DNA of 64,000 bases from Pseudomonas schmalbachii (GTDB lineage Bacteria > Pseudomonadota > Gammaproteobacteria > Pseudomonadales > Pseudomonadaceae): assembly GCF_017589465.1 (NCBI RefSeq), contig NZ_JAELYA010000007.1:273431-337430 (forward strand). The letters run 5' to 3'. Shown piece after piece: positions 18,353-27,082 of the stretch. The position numbers and the translations under genes were made by a program. Every line of letters begins with the position of its first letter. The stretch's first letter is position 1. Under the pieces are notes generated by a model. That model had not been told where the DNA came from and did not search any database. It saw only the letters and a program-made list of their open reading frames with translations.

Positions 18353-19270
18353 ATGGAAGCGCCCAACACGTCACTCGCCCCTGAAGCCCTGCGGTTCGCT
18401 CTGTACAACCGCTTCCTCAAGGGCGAAGCGAAAGTCCCGCAGATGCCGGAGTCCCTGCTGCGCGTGCGTCGCCTGCTGAACGACCCGCATGCCTCGCTGG
18501 AACGCCTGGCCCGCACCATCAACAGCGATCCGCCGCTGACCGCCTGGCTCATGCAATATGCCGAAAGCCCGCTGCTGCTGGGATTCCGCCCGTGCACGTC
18601 GCTGCGCGACATCCTCAGCCGCCTGGGCACGCGCAGGCTGCACAACCTGGTGCTGTGCTTCGGCATGCGCAACCTGTTCATCGGCAAGGAACCTGCACTG
18701 CAGCGCGTCTTCCGCGCCCGCTGGAAGGCTGCGCTGGAACGCGCCGCCTACGCCGCCGCGCTGGCCGAGGCGAGCGGGCTGGCGGAAGTCGATGACGCCC
18801 TGCTCGCCGGCCTGCTGCAGGATGTCGGCAGCCTGCCGCTGCTCGCCGAACTGGAGAGATGGCCGCAGAAGCCCCGTGGGGAAGCCGCCCTGCATGAACT
18901 CTGCGAGCACCTTTCCGGCGATGTCGGCGTGGTGGTGATGACCGTCTGGAAGCTGCCCACGGTGATGATTGAATGCGCGCGTCATCGACGGAACTGGCCG
19001 CGCGAGCATATCGGCAAGGCTGACCTGGCCGATCTGGTGCAGGTCGCCAGCCATCTCGCCGCGCCGGTGGACGAACAGCCGCTGGCCACCCTCCCCGCCT
19101 TCCAGCGCCTGCGCGAAACCTGCCCGGGCCTGCCGCGCGATCCATCCCAGCTCGTCGAAACGCTGGTCGATGGACTGGCGCGCTGGCGACTGCTGCTCGG
19201 CAGCAGAATGTCTGTCAGCCCTGGTGCAGCGCCCGGTAATGGGTCGGCGCCATTCCTACCACGCGCTTGA
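18353..19270 (+). CDS. HDOD-domain protein
   Basis: 305 aa. The HDOD (HD-related output) domain spans about residues 25-225, with [29 protein letters not shown] and [13 protein letters not shown] typical of the family. Catalytic HD residues are absent, as normal for HDOD; these proteins act in signalling. The start at 18353 (MEAPNTSL) is chosen over a TTG-type codon upstream. The 3' end overlaps the convergent AraC gene by 56 bp. Divergent from ung. Confidence 0.85.
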   Translation: MEAPNTSLAPEALRFALYNRFLKGEAKVPQMPESLLRVRRLLNDPHASLERLARTINSDPPLTAWLMQYAESPLLLGFRPCTSLRDILSRLGTRRLHNLVLCFGMRNLFIGKEPALQRVFRARWKAALERAAYAAALAEASGLAEVDDALLAGLLQDVGSLPLLAELERWPQKPRGEAALHELCEHLSGDVGVVVMTVWKLPTVMIECARHRRNWPREHIGKADLADLVQVASHLAAPVDEQPLATLPAFQRLRETCPGLPRDPSQLVETLVDGLARWRLLLGSRMSVSPGAAPGNGSAPFLPRA

Positions 19271-20096
19271 ACAGCCGCGAGAAGTAGTACGGATCGGCAT
19301 AGCCGAGTTGCTCGGCGACCTGGCGCACTTCCAGGTTGCCCTCGTCGAGCAGTCGGCAGGCGTGGGCCATCTTCAGCCGGATGAAGTCCTGGATCGGCGC
19401 CTGGCCGGTGAGCGCGCGGTAGGTCTTGGCGAAGTGGAAGCGCGACAGCTTGAAGCGCGCCGCCAGGTCGTCGAGGTTGAGGGCATCGTGCAGGTGGTCG
19501 CGCATCATCGCCTGCACCGCTTCTATATCCAGCACCCGCCCGGACTTCAGGCTGGCCCGCACCGGACGTAGCGCCAGCGAGGTCAGCAGGCTCTGCAGCA
19601 GGTGTGCGGCGTGGATGAAGTGCGGCAGGCTGAGGCCCTGGCGGCGCAGCGCCAGCAGCGCATCGAACTCGCTGAGCAGGCGTGGCTGTACGCCGATGCG
19701 CAGGCGCGGCGCCTTGCCCAGCGGGCGCAGGTATTCCTCGATCAGCGTGCCGTCCAGATGTATCCAGAAGATCGACCAGGGACGCCGCTCATCGGCGCCA
19801 TAGACATGCGGCTGGCCTTTCGGCAGCAGCAGAAGATCGCCTCCCGCCACCTCTAATCGTCCATCCGGCGTTTCCAGCCAGCCCTGTCCGGAGCGGCAGT
19901 AGATCATCAGGTAGTCGTCCGGCGCCTGCCGCTCCATGCGGTGCCCGCTGGCGCTCGGGTAGTACCCCAGCGCCAGCGGATAGCAGCCCTGCCCCAGCGG
20001 GTGCCGCGCCAGGGCACGGCGCAGGCGCGGTGGAGTGATGAAGCGCACGCCGTCCTGCGGCAGCGGCCAGGTGGATGTGAGGGGGCTGCGGGCCAT
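19215..20096 (-). CDS. AraC-family transcriptional regulator with N-terminal cupin
   Basis: 293 aa. The N-terminal AraC-type ligand-binding cupin covers about 10-160 (LMIYCRSGQGWLETPDGR, GDLLLLPKGQPHVYG). Two C-terminal helix-turn-helix motifs cover about 190-290 ([44 protein letters not shown]). It is divergent from the mmsA-like catabolic operon and most likely its activator. Two direct repeats 21 bp apart between the genes suit an AraC dimer. The start at 20096 avoids overlap with those repeats. The inducer is unknown, perhaps an acyl-CoA precursor. Confidence 0.87.
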   Translation of the reverse strand: MARSPLTSTWPLPQDGVRFITPPRLRRALARHPLGQGCYPLALGYYPSASGHRMERQAPDDYLMIYCRSGQGWLETPDGRLEVAGGDLLLLPKGQPHVYGADERRPWSIFWIHLDGTLIEEYLRPLGKAPRLRIGVQPRLLSEFDALLALRRQGLSLPHFIHAAHLLQSLLTSLALRPVRASLKSGRVLDIEAVQAMMRDHLHDALNLDDLAARFKLSRFHFAKTYRALTGQAPIQDFIRLKMAHACRLLDEGNLEVRQVAEQLGYADPYYFSRLFKRVVGMAPTHYRALHQG

Positions 20097-20128
20097 GGCA
20101 GGCGAGTCTCCGGAAACCTTTGCAACAG

Positions 20129-20165
20129 CAAGATCGTCCATCCATGACGCAAGATCGTCAATCCA
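20129..20165. promoter_or_regulatory. Candidate AraC-type operator, two direct repeats 21 bp apart
   Basis: CAAGATCGTCCATCCA at 20129-20144 and CAAGATCGTCAATCCA at 20150-20165 differ at one position. Their 21-bp period (two helical turns) is the spacing of AraC I1-I2 half-sites. They lie between the regulator gene and the catabolic operon. Confidence 0.65.
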
Positions 20166-20260
20166 CATCGCTCTCCGGGCCGGCTATAAACAACAACAAA
20201 GCGCCTGCAGGCGTATTCCCGCGAATGACAATACCCGGCTAACCGGGAAGGAAGGCTGCC

Positions 20261-21754
20261 ATGGCCAGGACCATTCCCCTGCTGATCGACGGCGAGTGGC
20301 GTCAGAGTCGCTCCCGCGAGCTGATCGAAGCCACCGACCCGGCGACCCAGGAAGTGCTGGCCCTGGCGCCCAAGGCCACCACCGAGGAAATCGAGGCCGC
20401 CGTGGCCAGCGCCCGCCAGGCCTTCCTCGAATGGCGCGAAGTGCCGGTTCCCGAGCGCGCGCGGCTGATGCTGCGCTTCCAGCAGTTGCTCAAGGAAAAC
20501 CACGACGACCTGGCCGAACTGCTTGCCAGCGAGACCGGCAAGAATTTCGCTGACGCCAAGGGCGATATCTGGCGCGGCATCGAGGTGGTCGAGCACGCCG
20601 CCAACGTCGCCAGCCTGATGATGGGCGAGACGGTGGAAAACGTCGCCCGCGACATCGACACCGCCAGCTGGGTCCAGCCGCTCGGCGTGTGCGCCGGGAT
20701 CACCCCGTTCAACTTCCCGGCGATGATCCCGCTGTGGATGTTCCCGATGGCCATCGCCTGCGGCAACACCTTCGTCCTCAAGCCCTCCGAGCAGGACCCG
20801 CTGACGCCCAACTGGCTGGCCGAGCTGTTCATCGAGGCCGGTGCGCCGAAGGGCGTGCTGCAGGTGATCCACGGCGGCCGCGAACAGGTCGACGCCCTGC
20901 TCACCCACCCGGACATCCGCGCCATCTCCTTCGTCGGCTCGGTCGCGGTCGGCCAGCACGTCTACCGCACCGGCACCGCGCACCTGAAGCGCGTGCAGGC
21001 CTTCGCCGGGGCGAAGAACCATATGGTGATCCTCCCCGACGCGCACAAGGACCAGGTGATCAGCAACCTGATAGGCTCCAGTTGCGGCGCCGCCGGCCAG
21101 CGCTGCATGGCGATCAGCACGGCGGTGTTCGTCGGCGAGTCGCGCGAGTGGATTCCGGACCTGGCCGAACGCATGGCCGAACTCAGGCCCGGCCACTGGA
21201 AGGACCAGGGCGCTTCCTACGGCCCGCTGATCAGCCCGCAGGCAAAGCAGCGCGTGCTGCGCCTGATCGCCGAAGGCAAGGCGGAAGGCGCCGAATGCCT
21301 GCTCGACGGTTCGCAGTGCCGGGTGGAAGGCTTCCCGGACGGCAACTGGCTCGGCCCGACACTGTTCCGCGGGGTGACGCCAAAGATGACCATCTACCGC
21401 GAGGAAATCTTCGGCCCGGTGCTGATCTGCCTGGAAGTCGACACCCTCGACGAGGCCATCGCCCTGGTCAACGCCAACCCGTACGGCAACGGCACCAGCC
21501 TGTTCACCCGCTCCGGCGGCGCCGCGCGGCACTACCAGCACGCGGTGGAAGTCGGCCAGGTGGGCATCAACGTGCCGATCCCGGTGCCGCTGCCGTTCTT
21601 CTCCTTCACTGGCTGGAAAGGCTCCTTCTATGGCGACCTGCACGCCTACGGCAAGCAGGCGGTGCGCTTCTACAGCGAGACCAAGACGGTGACCACCCGC
21701 TGGTTCGACGATTCGCCGGTCAGCGGGCCGAACATGACCATCCATTTGAAATAA
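20261..21754 (+). CDS. mmsA: CoA-acylating methylmalonate-semialdehyde dehydrogenase
   Basis: 497 aa aldehyde dehydrogenase that converts methylmalonate semialdehyde (or malonate semialdehyde) plus CoA to propionyl-CoA (or acetyl-CoA). MmsA-type features are [19 protein letters not shown], the NAD-site [26 protein letters not shown], and the catalytic Cys282 in [11 protein letters not shown]. Like other CoA-acylating members it has no glutamate general base in the usual place (AFAGAKNHM). It heads a catabolic operon for valine- or fatty-acid-like acyl-CoAs. An AACAACAA leader run suggests Hfq/Crc control. A paralogue of the valine-pathway mmsA is also possible (PAO1 PA0747). Confidence 0.88.
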   Translation: MARTIPLLIDGEWRQSRSRELIEATDPATQEVLALAPKATTEEIEAAVASARQAFLEWREVPVPERARLMLRFQQLLKENHDDLAELLASETGKNFADAKGDIWRGIEVVEHAANVASLMMGETVENVARDIDTASWVQPLGVCAGITPFNFPAMIPLWMFPMAIACGNTFVLKPSEQDPLTPNWLAELFIEAGAPKGVLQVIHGGREQVDALLTHPDIRAISFVGSVAVGQHVYRTGTAHLKRVQAFAGAKNHMVILPDAHKDQVISNLIGSSCGAAGQRCMAISTAVFVGESREWIPDLAERMAELRPGHWKDQGASYGPLISPQAKQRVLRLIAEGKAEGAECLLDGSQCRVEGFPDGNWLGPTLFRGVTPKMTIYREEIFGPVLICLEVDTLDEAIALVNANPYGNGTSLFTRSGGAARHYQHAVEVGQVGINVPIPVPLPFFSFTGWKGSFYGDLHAYGKQAVRFYSETKTVTTRWFDDSPVSGPNMTIHLK

Positions 21755-21796
21755 GCCGGCGAGTGCATCGCCTATGAACAAGAAAGAGGAAGCTGC

Positions 21797-22960
21797 ATGA
21801 ATTTCGACCTTACCGAGGAACAACGCCTGCTGGTGGACAGCGCCCGCGCCTTCGCCGCCCACGAGCTGGCGCCGCACGCCGCGGACTGGGACCGCCAGCA
21901 TCACTTCCCGGTGGACGTGATCCGCCGCGCCGCCGAGCAGGGCTACCTCGGCCTGTACATCGGCGAGGACGACGGCGGGCTGGGCCTGTCGCGGCTGTCC
22001 TCGTCGCTGATCTTCGAACAGTTGGCCGCCGGCTGCGTCGCCACCACCGCCTACATCACCATCCACAACATGGCCAGCTGGATGCTCGCCACGTTCGGCG
22101 ATGCGGCGCTGAAGGAGCAATGGCTGCCCGGCCTGATCGGCGGCGAACTGCTCGCCTCCTACTGCCTGACCGAACCGGATGCCGGCTCCGACGCCGCGCG
22201 CCTGCGCACCCGCGCCCGCCGTGAGGGCGACGAATACGTGCTGGATGGCGCCAAGACCTTCATCTCCGGCGCCGGCAGCACCGACGTGCTGATCGTCATG
22301 GCGCGCACCGGCGAGGACGGCCCCAAGGGCATCTCCTGCTTCCTGGTGCCGGCGATGGCCGAGGGCATCCGCTACGGCCGCAACGAGGACAAGATGGGCT
22401 GGAAGGCCCAACCGACCCGCACCATCACCTTCGAGGGCGTGCGCATCCCGGCGGGCAACCGCATCGGCCCGGAAGGCCAGGGCTTCATCTATGCCATGAA
22501 GGGGCTGGACGGCGGCCGCCTGAACATCGCCAGCTGCTCCCTCGGCGCCGCCCAGGCCGCGCTGGAGCAGTCGCTGCGCTATGTCGAGGAACGCAAGCAG
22601 TTCGGCAAGGCACTGGCCGAGTTCCAGGCACTGCAGTTCAAGCTCGCCGACATGCTCACCGACCTCACCGCCAGCCGGCAGATGGTCCGCCTGGCCGCGC
22701 ACAAGCTGGACCACAAGGACGGCGAGGCGACGCTGTACTGCGCGATGGCCAAGCGCTTCGCCACCGACCGCTGCTTCGCCCTGTGCAACGAGGCGCTGCA
22801 ACTGCACGGCGGCTACGGCTACCTGAACGACTACCCGCTGGAGCGCTGGGTGCGCGACAGCCGCGTGCACCAGATACTCGAAGGCACCAACGAGATCATG
22901 CGCGTGATCGTCGCCCGCCGCCTGCTGGACCAGGGTGGGATGCTGGATCGGTTGTTGTAA
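21797..22960 (+). CDS. Acyl-CoA dehydrogenase
   Basis: 387-aa FAD enzyme that introduces a 2,3-double bond in acyl-CoA (isobutyryl-CoA or medium-chain acyl-CoA are likely). Family signatures are YCLTEPDAGSDAARLRTRA near residues 118-136 and the C-terminal QLHGGYGYLNDYPLERWVRD followed by ILEGTNEIMR. Its Shine-Dalgarno sequence AGAGGA is overlapped by AACAAGAA (21777-21784), a canonical AAnAAnAA Hfq/Crc target. Second gene of the operon. Confidence 0.92.
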   Translation: MNFDLTEEQRLLVDSARAFAAHELAPHAADWDRQHHFPVDVIRRAAEQGYLGLYIGEDDGGLGLSRLSSSLIFEQLAAGCVATTAYITIHNMASWMLATFGDAALKEQWLPGLIGGELLASYCLTEPDAGSDAARLRTRARREGDEYVLDGAKTFISGAGSTDVLIVMARTGEDGPKGISCFLVPAMAEGIRYGRNEDKMGWKAQPTRTITFEGVRIPAGNRIGPEGQGFIYAMKGLDGGRLNIASCSLGAAQAALEQSLRYVEERKQFGKALAEFQALQFKLADMLTDLTASRQMVRLAAHKLDHKDGEATLYCAMAKRFATDRCFALCNEALQLHGGYGYLNDYPLERWVRDSRVHQILEGTNEIMRVIVARRLLDQGGMLDRLL

Positions 22961-22978
22961 CGCCCTGCGGGCTTTTCC

Positions 22979-23047
22979 GTAGGTTGGGCTGAGCCTGCGA
23001 AGCCCAACACCGATGTTGGGCTTCACTGCGTTCAGCACCAACCTACG
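22979..23047. repeat. GTAGGTTGG...CCAACCTAC element
   Basis: 69-bp inverted element of the most common family here, with arms GTAGGTTGGGCTGAG and its complement. It sits within the catabolic operon between the acyl-CoA dehydrogenase and the dspI-like gene and may attenuate or stabilise the transcript. Confidence 0.9.
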
Positions 23048-23182
23048 AGTCACTGGAAAAACCGCCCGCCGCGTGCTGGCGAATCTGGACAGATCGGACA
23101 TAGACCGGCAGCCACCCGCTGCCTACAGTCGCAAACACTACCCTGCCCGCGCCCGGCGCGGCCACGAGACCAGGAGAATGTC

Positions 23183-24001
23183 ATGAGCAATGCCGTCGAA
23201 CCCTACAAGCCCGGCGTCTTCGACCTCACCCACAAGCTGACCGTGGAAAAGCACGGCCACACCGCGCTGATCACCATCAACCATCCGCCGGCCAACACCT
23301 GGGACCGCGAATCGCTGATCGGCCTGCGCCAGGTCGTCGAGCATCTCAACCGCGACGATGACATCTACGCCCTGGTGGTCACCGGCCAGGGCCCGAAATT
23401 CTTCTCCGCCGGCGCCGACCTGAACATGTTCGCCGACGGCGACAAGGCCCGCGCCCGCGAGATGGCGCGCCGCTTCGGCGAGGCCTTCGAAACCCTGCGC
23501 GACTTCCGTGGCGTGTCCATCGCCGCGATCAACGGCTACGCCATGGGCGGTGGGCTGGAATGCGCGCTGGCCTGCGACATCCGCATCGCCGAGCGCCAGG
23601 CGCAGATGGCCCTGCCGGAAGCCGCGGTCGGCCTGCTGCCTTGCGCCGGCGGCACCCAGGCGCTGTCCTGGCTGGTCGGCGAAGGCTGGGCCAAGCGCAT
23701 GATCCTCTGCGGCGAGCGCATCGACGCCGAGACCGCGCTGCGCATCGGCCTGGTCGAGCAGGTGGTGGACAGCGGCGAAGCGCGCGGCACCGCCCTGCTG
23801 CTGGCGGCCAAGGTGGCGCGGCAGAGCCCGGTGTCGGTGCGCACCATCAAACCGCTGATCCAGGGCGCCCGCGAGCGCGGCCCGAACAGCTGGCTGCCGG
23901 AGGAGCGCGAGCGCTTCGTCGATCTGTTCGACGCCGAGGACACCCGCGAGGGCGTCAACGCCTTCCTGGAAAAACGCGAACCGCAATGGCGCAACAAGTA
24001 A
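23183..24001 (+). CDS. dspI: Enoyl-CoA hydratase, probable DspI
   Basis: 272-aa crotonase-fold enzyme. The oxyanion loops KFFSAGADLNMF and NGYAMGGGLECALACDIRIA are intact; catalytic Glu residues are expected at MGGGLEC and LPEAAVGLLP. By sequence as I recall it and by gene order it corresponds to PAO1 PA0745 (DspI), reported as required for cis-2-decenoic acid, the biofilm-dispersion signal. The start at 23183 follows AGGAG. Position in a degradative operon also fits an ordinary beta-oxidation hydratase, so the signalling role in this strain is inference. Confidence 0.8.
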   Translation: MSNAVEPYKPGVFDLTHKLTVEKHGHTALITINHPPANTWDRESLIGLRQVVEHLNRDDDIYALVVTGQGPKFFSAGADLNMFADGDKARAREMARRFGEAFETLRDFRGVSIAAINGYAMGGGLECALACDIRIAERQAQMALPEAAVGLLPCAGGTQALSWLVGEGWAKRMILCGERIDAETALRIGLVEQVVDSGEARGTALLLAAKVARQSPVSVRTIKPLIQGARERGPNSWLPEERERFVDLFDAEDTREGVNAFLEKREPQWRNK

Positions 24002-24017
24002 CGACGAGGCTGACAGC

Positions 24018-25121
24018 ATGAACGTAGTGTTCGAAGAACGCCCCAGCCTCCACGGCTTCCGCATCGGCGTCGCCACCCTGGACGCCGAGAAGAGCCTGAA
24101 CGCCCTCAGCCTGCCGATGATCGAGGCGCTGGCCGAACGCCTTGGCGCCTGGGCGAAGGACCCGCAGATCGCCTGCGTAGTGCTGCGCGGCAACGGCGCC
24201 AAGGCCTTCTGCGCCGGCGGCGACGTGCGCAAGCTGGTCGATGCCTGCCGCGAGCATCCGGGCGAAGTCCCCGCCCTCGCCCGCCGCTTCTTCGCCGACG
24301 AATACCGCCTCGACTACGCCATCCACGCCTATCCGAAGCCGCTGATCTGCTGGGCCCACGGCTACGTGATGGGCGGCGGCATGGGCCTGATGCAGGGCTC
24401 CGGCGTGCGCATCGTCACCCCGTCGAGCCGGCTGTCGATGCCGGAGATGAACATCGGCCTGTATCCGGACGTCGGCGCCAGCTGGTTCCTCGCCCGCCTG
24501 CCCGGCAAGCTCGGCCTGTTCCTCGGCCTCACCACCACGCAGATGAACGCCCGCGACGCCCTCGACCTCGACCTGGCCGACCGCTTCCTGCTCGATTCGC
24601 AGCAGGACGACCTGCTCGAAGGGCTGGTGCAACTGAACTGGCAGGAACAGGCCGACGTGCAACTGCACAGCCTGCTCAAGGCGCTGGAACACGAGGCCCG
24701 CGCCGAACTGCCGGAAGCCCAGTTGCTGCCACGCCGCGAACGCATCGATGCGCTGCTGGATTGCGCCAACCTGGCCGATGCCTGGCAGGCACTGGTTGCC
24801 TGCGTCGACGACGCCGACCCGCTGATCGCCCGTGGCGCCTCGACCCTCAAAGCTGGCTGCCCGCTGACCGCGCATCTGGTCTGGGAGCAGATCCGTCGCG
24901 CCCGTCACCTGTCCACCGCCGAGGTATTCCGCATGGAATACGCGATGAGCCTGAACTGCTGCCGCCACCCAGAGTTCCCGGAAGGCGTGCGCGCCCGGCT
25001 GATCGACAAGGACAACAAGCCGAACTGGCACTGGCCGGACGTGACGGCCATTCCGGCGGCGGTGATCGAAGCGCATTTCGCGCCGACGTGGGAGGGAGAG
25101 CATCCGCTGGCGGATCTCTGA
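24018..25121 (+). CDS. Enoyl-CoA hydratase/isomerase, 3-hydroxyisobutyryl-CoA hydrolase type
   Basis: 367 aa, longer than simple hydratases and matching the HIBCH/ECH_2 group. KAFCAGGDVRKLVD and WAHGYVMGGGMGLMQGSGVRI are the oxyanion loops; PEMNIGLYPDVGASWFLARL carries the conserved Glu/Asp pair of 3-hydroxyisobutyryl-CoA hydrolases. The C-terminal extension has MEYAMSLNCCRHPEFPEGVRA. It would release 3-hydroxyisobutyrate for the dehydrogenase encoded downstream, making a consistent isobutyryl-CoA branch with mmsA and the acyl-CoA dehydrogenase. Confidence 0.85.
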   Translation: MNVVFEERPSLHGFRIGVATLDAEKSLNALSLPMIEALAERLGAWAKDPQIACVVLRGNGAKAFCAGGDVRKLVDACREHPGEVPALARRFFADEYRLDYAIHAYPKPLICWAHGYVMGGGMGLMQGSGVRIVTPSSRLSMPEMNIGLYPDVGASWFLARLPGKLGLFLGLTTTQMNARDALDLDLADRFLLDSQQDDLLEGLVQLNWQEQADVQLHSLLKALEHEARAELPEAQLLPRRERIDALLDCANLADAWQALVACVDDADPLIARGASTLKAGCPLTAHLVWEQIRRARHLSTAEVFRMEYAMSLNCCRHPEFPEGVRARLIDKDNKPNWHWPDVTAIPAAVIEAHFAPTWEGEHPLADL

Positions 25122-25138
25122 TCCGCCTGAGCGAACGT

Positions 25139-25188
25139 CGACGGTGGAAAGGCGGGGCGGCCATCCGCTTCGCCGTTTTCCACCCTAC
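25139..25188. repeat. Partial GGTGGAAA...TTTTCCACCCTAC element
   Basis: Imperfect inverted repeat related to the element at 36466-36552, lacking its first GTAG. It lies directly before a GTAGGGCGGGTG element. Confidence 0.6.
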
Positions 25189-25199
25189 GATCCGCCGGT

Positions 25200-25261
25200 G
25201 TAGGGCGGGTGCAACCCGCCAATACGCAAACAACCGCAATGGCGGGTTTCACCCGCCCTAC
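25200..25261. repeat. GTAGGGCGGGTGCAACCCGCC...CCCTAC element
   Basis: 62-bp element with arms GTAGGGCGGGT and ACCCGCCCTAC. Other copies are at 28154-28206, 31330-31388 and 38516-38573. Confidence 0.9.
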
Positions 25262-25335
25262 GACATACCAGCGGGCCATGCCCCTCGTCCTCCGGCCAGC
25301 TATCTACACTTCTCCTACCTGACAGGAGAACGAAG

Positions 25336-26220
25336 ATGAAACAGATCGCCTTCCTCGGACTCGGCCACATGGGCGCGCCCATGGCCGCCAACCTGCTCAA
25401 GGCCGGCTACCTGCTGCGCGTGTTCGATCTGGTGCAGAGCGCCATCGACACCGCCGTCGCCCAGGGCGCCAGCGCCGCCCGGAGTGCCCGCGACGCGGTG
25501 CAGGGCGCCGACGTGGTGATCAGCATGCTGCCAGCCAGCCACCATGTGGAAAGCCTCTACCTCGGCGACGAAGGCCTGCTGGCGCACATCGCTCCCGGCA
25601 CCCTGGTGCTGGAGTGCTCGACCATCGCCCCGGTGTCGGCGCGCAAGGTCCACCATGACGCCGCCGAACGCGGCATCGAGATGCTCGACGCGCCGGTTTC
25701 AGGCGGCACGGCAGGCGCGGCGGCCGGCACCCTGACCTTCATGGTCGGCGGCGACGAAGCGGTGCTGGAAAAGGCCCGGCCGGTGTTCGAAGCCATGGGC
25801 CGCAATATCTTCCATGCCGGCGGCGACGGCGCCGGGCAGGTCGCCAAGGTGTGCAACAACCAGTTGCTCGCCGTCCTGATGATCGGCACCGCCGAATCCC
25901 TCGCGTTGGGCGTCGCCAACGGACTCGACCCGAAGGTGCTGTCGGAGATCATGCGCCGTAGCTCCGGCGGCAACTGGGCGCTGGAGGTCTACAACCCGTG
26001 GCCCGGCGTGATGGAAAACGCCCCCGCCTCGCGCGAATACGAGGGCGGCTTCATGTCCGCGCTGATGGCCAAGGACCTCGGCCTGGCCCAGGAAACCGCG
26101 CAGGTCAGCGGCAACAGCACGCCGATGGGCAGCCTAGCGCTCAGCCTGTACCGCATGCTGCTCAAGCAGGGCTTCGCGGAGAAGGACTTCTCCTCGGTGC
26201 AGAAGCTCTTCAACTCCTAA
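25336..26220 (+). CDS. 3-hydroxyisobutyrate dehydrogenase family (possibly L-serine dehydrogenase)
   Basis: 294-aa beta-hydroxyacid dehydrogenase. The N-terminal Rossmann signature is FLGLGHMGAPMAANLLKAGY; the substrate loop is DAPVSGGTAGAAAGTLTFMVGG; catalytic Lys lies in GAGQVAKVCNNQ. Operon context points to oxidation of 3-hydroxyisobutyrate to methylmalonate semialdehyde, the substrate of MmsA. The apparent PAO1 orthologue PA0743 was reported to act as an NAD-dependent L-serine dehydrogenase, so serine is an alternative. AGGAG precedes the start. Confidence 0.88.
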   Translation: MKQIAFLGLGHMGAPMAANLLKAGYLLRVFDLVQSAIDTAVAQGASAARSARDAVQGADVVISMLPASHHVESLYLGDEGLLAHIAPGTLVLECSTIAPVSARKVHHDAAERGIEMLDAPVSGGTAGAAAGTLTFMVGGDEAVLEKARPVFEAMGRNIFHAGGDGAGQVAKVCNNQLLAVLMIGTAESLALGVANGLDPKVLSEIMRRSSGGNWALEVYNPWPGVMENAPASREYEGGFMSALMAKDLGLAQETAQVSGNSTPMGSLALSLYRMLLKQGFAEKDFSSVQKLFNS

Positions 26221-26221
26221 C

Positions 26222-26309
26222 GTAGGTTGGCGCTGAGCCTGCGAAGCCCAACATCGCACGGTGTTGGGCTTCGCATTGTTGGGCTTCACTGCGTTCAGCG
26301 CCAACCTAC
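26222..26309. repeat. GTAGGTTGG...CCAACCTAC element plus half copy
   Basis: Full element (26222-26309) followed by a half copy ending in GCGCCAACCTAC at about 26363, which runs right up to the stop codon of the small lipoprotein gene. Confidence 0.88.
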
Positions 26310-26365
26310 GAAGGCTGCTCCGCGTTGGCATCGTTGGGCTTCGCTGCGCTCAGCGCCAACCTACA

Positions 26366-26569
26366 TCAACGCCAGCGGTAGTTGCGGCCACGATCCCAGT
26401 CCCGGTCGCGATCCCGCTTGTAGTAACCCGGCGGCGGCGCCGAACGATGATAGTGCTGCCCACCGCGCCAGCCGCGATCGCGGTCTCTGTCGCGGTAGTG
26501 ATCGTGCTCGTGGACCACGCAGCCGGTCAGGGGAAGGAACAGCAGTATTGCAGCGAGTATGCGACGCAT
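26366..26569 (-). CDS. Small Arg/Asp/His-rich lipoprotein
   Basis: 67 aa. Signal peptide with lipobox LTGCVVHEH (Cys17). The mature part is nearly all RD/RDRD, His and Tyr residues (HYRDRDRDRG, YKRDRDRDWDRG), a low-complexity charged tail. AGGAGG lies 3 nt before the ATG. I do not know the function; such lipoproteins may bind metals or the cell-wall polymer. The stop abuts a repeat element. Confidence 0.75.
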   Translation of the reverse strand: MRRILAAILLFLPLTGCVVHEHDHYRDRDRDRGWRGGQHYHRSAPPPGYYKRDRDRDWDRGRNYRWR

Positions 26570-26681
26570 GGCGCCTCCTGGGTCCGGCTGCCGTGCGGGA
26601 GTGCAGGGCTATGGCTTGTCGGACTCACAGGATCAGACCCGGGCGTCTCCAGCGGGTGCCGCACCCCAAGGTAAATCCTTT

Positions 26682-26698
26682 GTAAATCATCAATTTAC
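26682..26698. promoter_or_regulatory. Inverted repeat GTAAAT-CATCA-ATTTAC
   Basis: A perfect 6-5-6 inverted repeat in the 513-bp region between the lipoprotein and the guanidine operon. A GGGTGC-C-GCACCC palindrome lies at 26654-26666. Both could be regulator sites; no regulator gene for them is identified in the window. Confidence 0.35.
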
Positions 26699-26845
26699 AT
26701 AATCGAGACGGAACTTCCCGGGCGTTTCGGCGTATCCGCCCGCGCACCGGGATGCGGCAGGGACGCATCATTTGAGGGCATGCACAGCCCTCATCCGCAG
26801 CCGCAAGAAACCACGAACCGCTCTGGAACGGGCATTACGGAGAAT

Positions 26846-26861
26846 TGGCACGCCGCTCGCT
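26846..26861 (+). promoter_or_regulatory. Sigma54 (-24/-12) promoter of the guanidine operon
   Basis: TGGCACGCCGCTCGCT matches the sigma54 consensus TGGCACG-N4-TTGCW with one mismatch; the invariant GG and GC are separated by 10 bp. It lies about 70 bp before the riboswitch, so transcripts from it would contain the whole aptamer. Sigma54 control fits NtrC-dependent nitrogen scavenging. Confidence 0.65.
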
Positions 26862-26929
26862 AAGTGATTGGCGTGCAGGAGCCGCCCCGGTCCGCCGGGT
26901 CCAAAGCGGCACCACGACAGAACGAAAAA

Positions 26930-27030
26930 TGGATGGCTAGGGTTCCGGCTCGCGTGGCGAGTGACTGGTCCGAGAGCTATCGACCTCCAGCGAGGTTACA
27001 CGGCGGGACAAAAGCCCGGGAGACGAGAGC
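26930..27030 (+). promoter_or_regulatory. Guanidine-I riboswitch (ykkC class)
   Basis: The conserved blocks of the guanidine-I aptamer are present in order: CTAGGGTTCCGG (26937), ACTGGTCCGAGAGCTA (26964 region), ACACGGCGGGACAAAAGCCC and CGGGAGA (to 27023). The expected hairpins are CTCGC-gtg-GCGAG and CCTC-cagc-GAGG. It precedes the binding-protein gene start by about 55 nt. The class senses guanidinium and turns expression on. The 3' GGGAGA can pair with TCTCCC just before the ATG, so the expression platform may involve the ribosome binding site, but this was not folded computationally. Confidence 0.9.
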
Positions 27031-27082
27031 GCCATGCGCCGCCGACTCCTGCCCGCCCGACAATCGAACTGGAGATTCTCCC

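Noticed and set aside
19907..23101. Very long minus-strand open frame (over 1000 codons) across the mmsA and acyl-CoA dehydrogenase genes
   Set aside because: It is antisense to genes with clear families and conserved motifs; high GC makes such frames common. No recognisable protein.
27030..27082. Riboswitch expression platform as a clear terminator or SD-sequestering switch
   Set aside because: GGGAGA/TCTCCC and GGAG/CTCC pairings exist but the predicted logic is ambiguous without folding, so not claimed.
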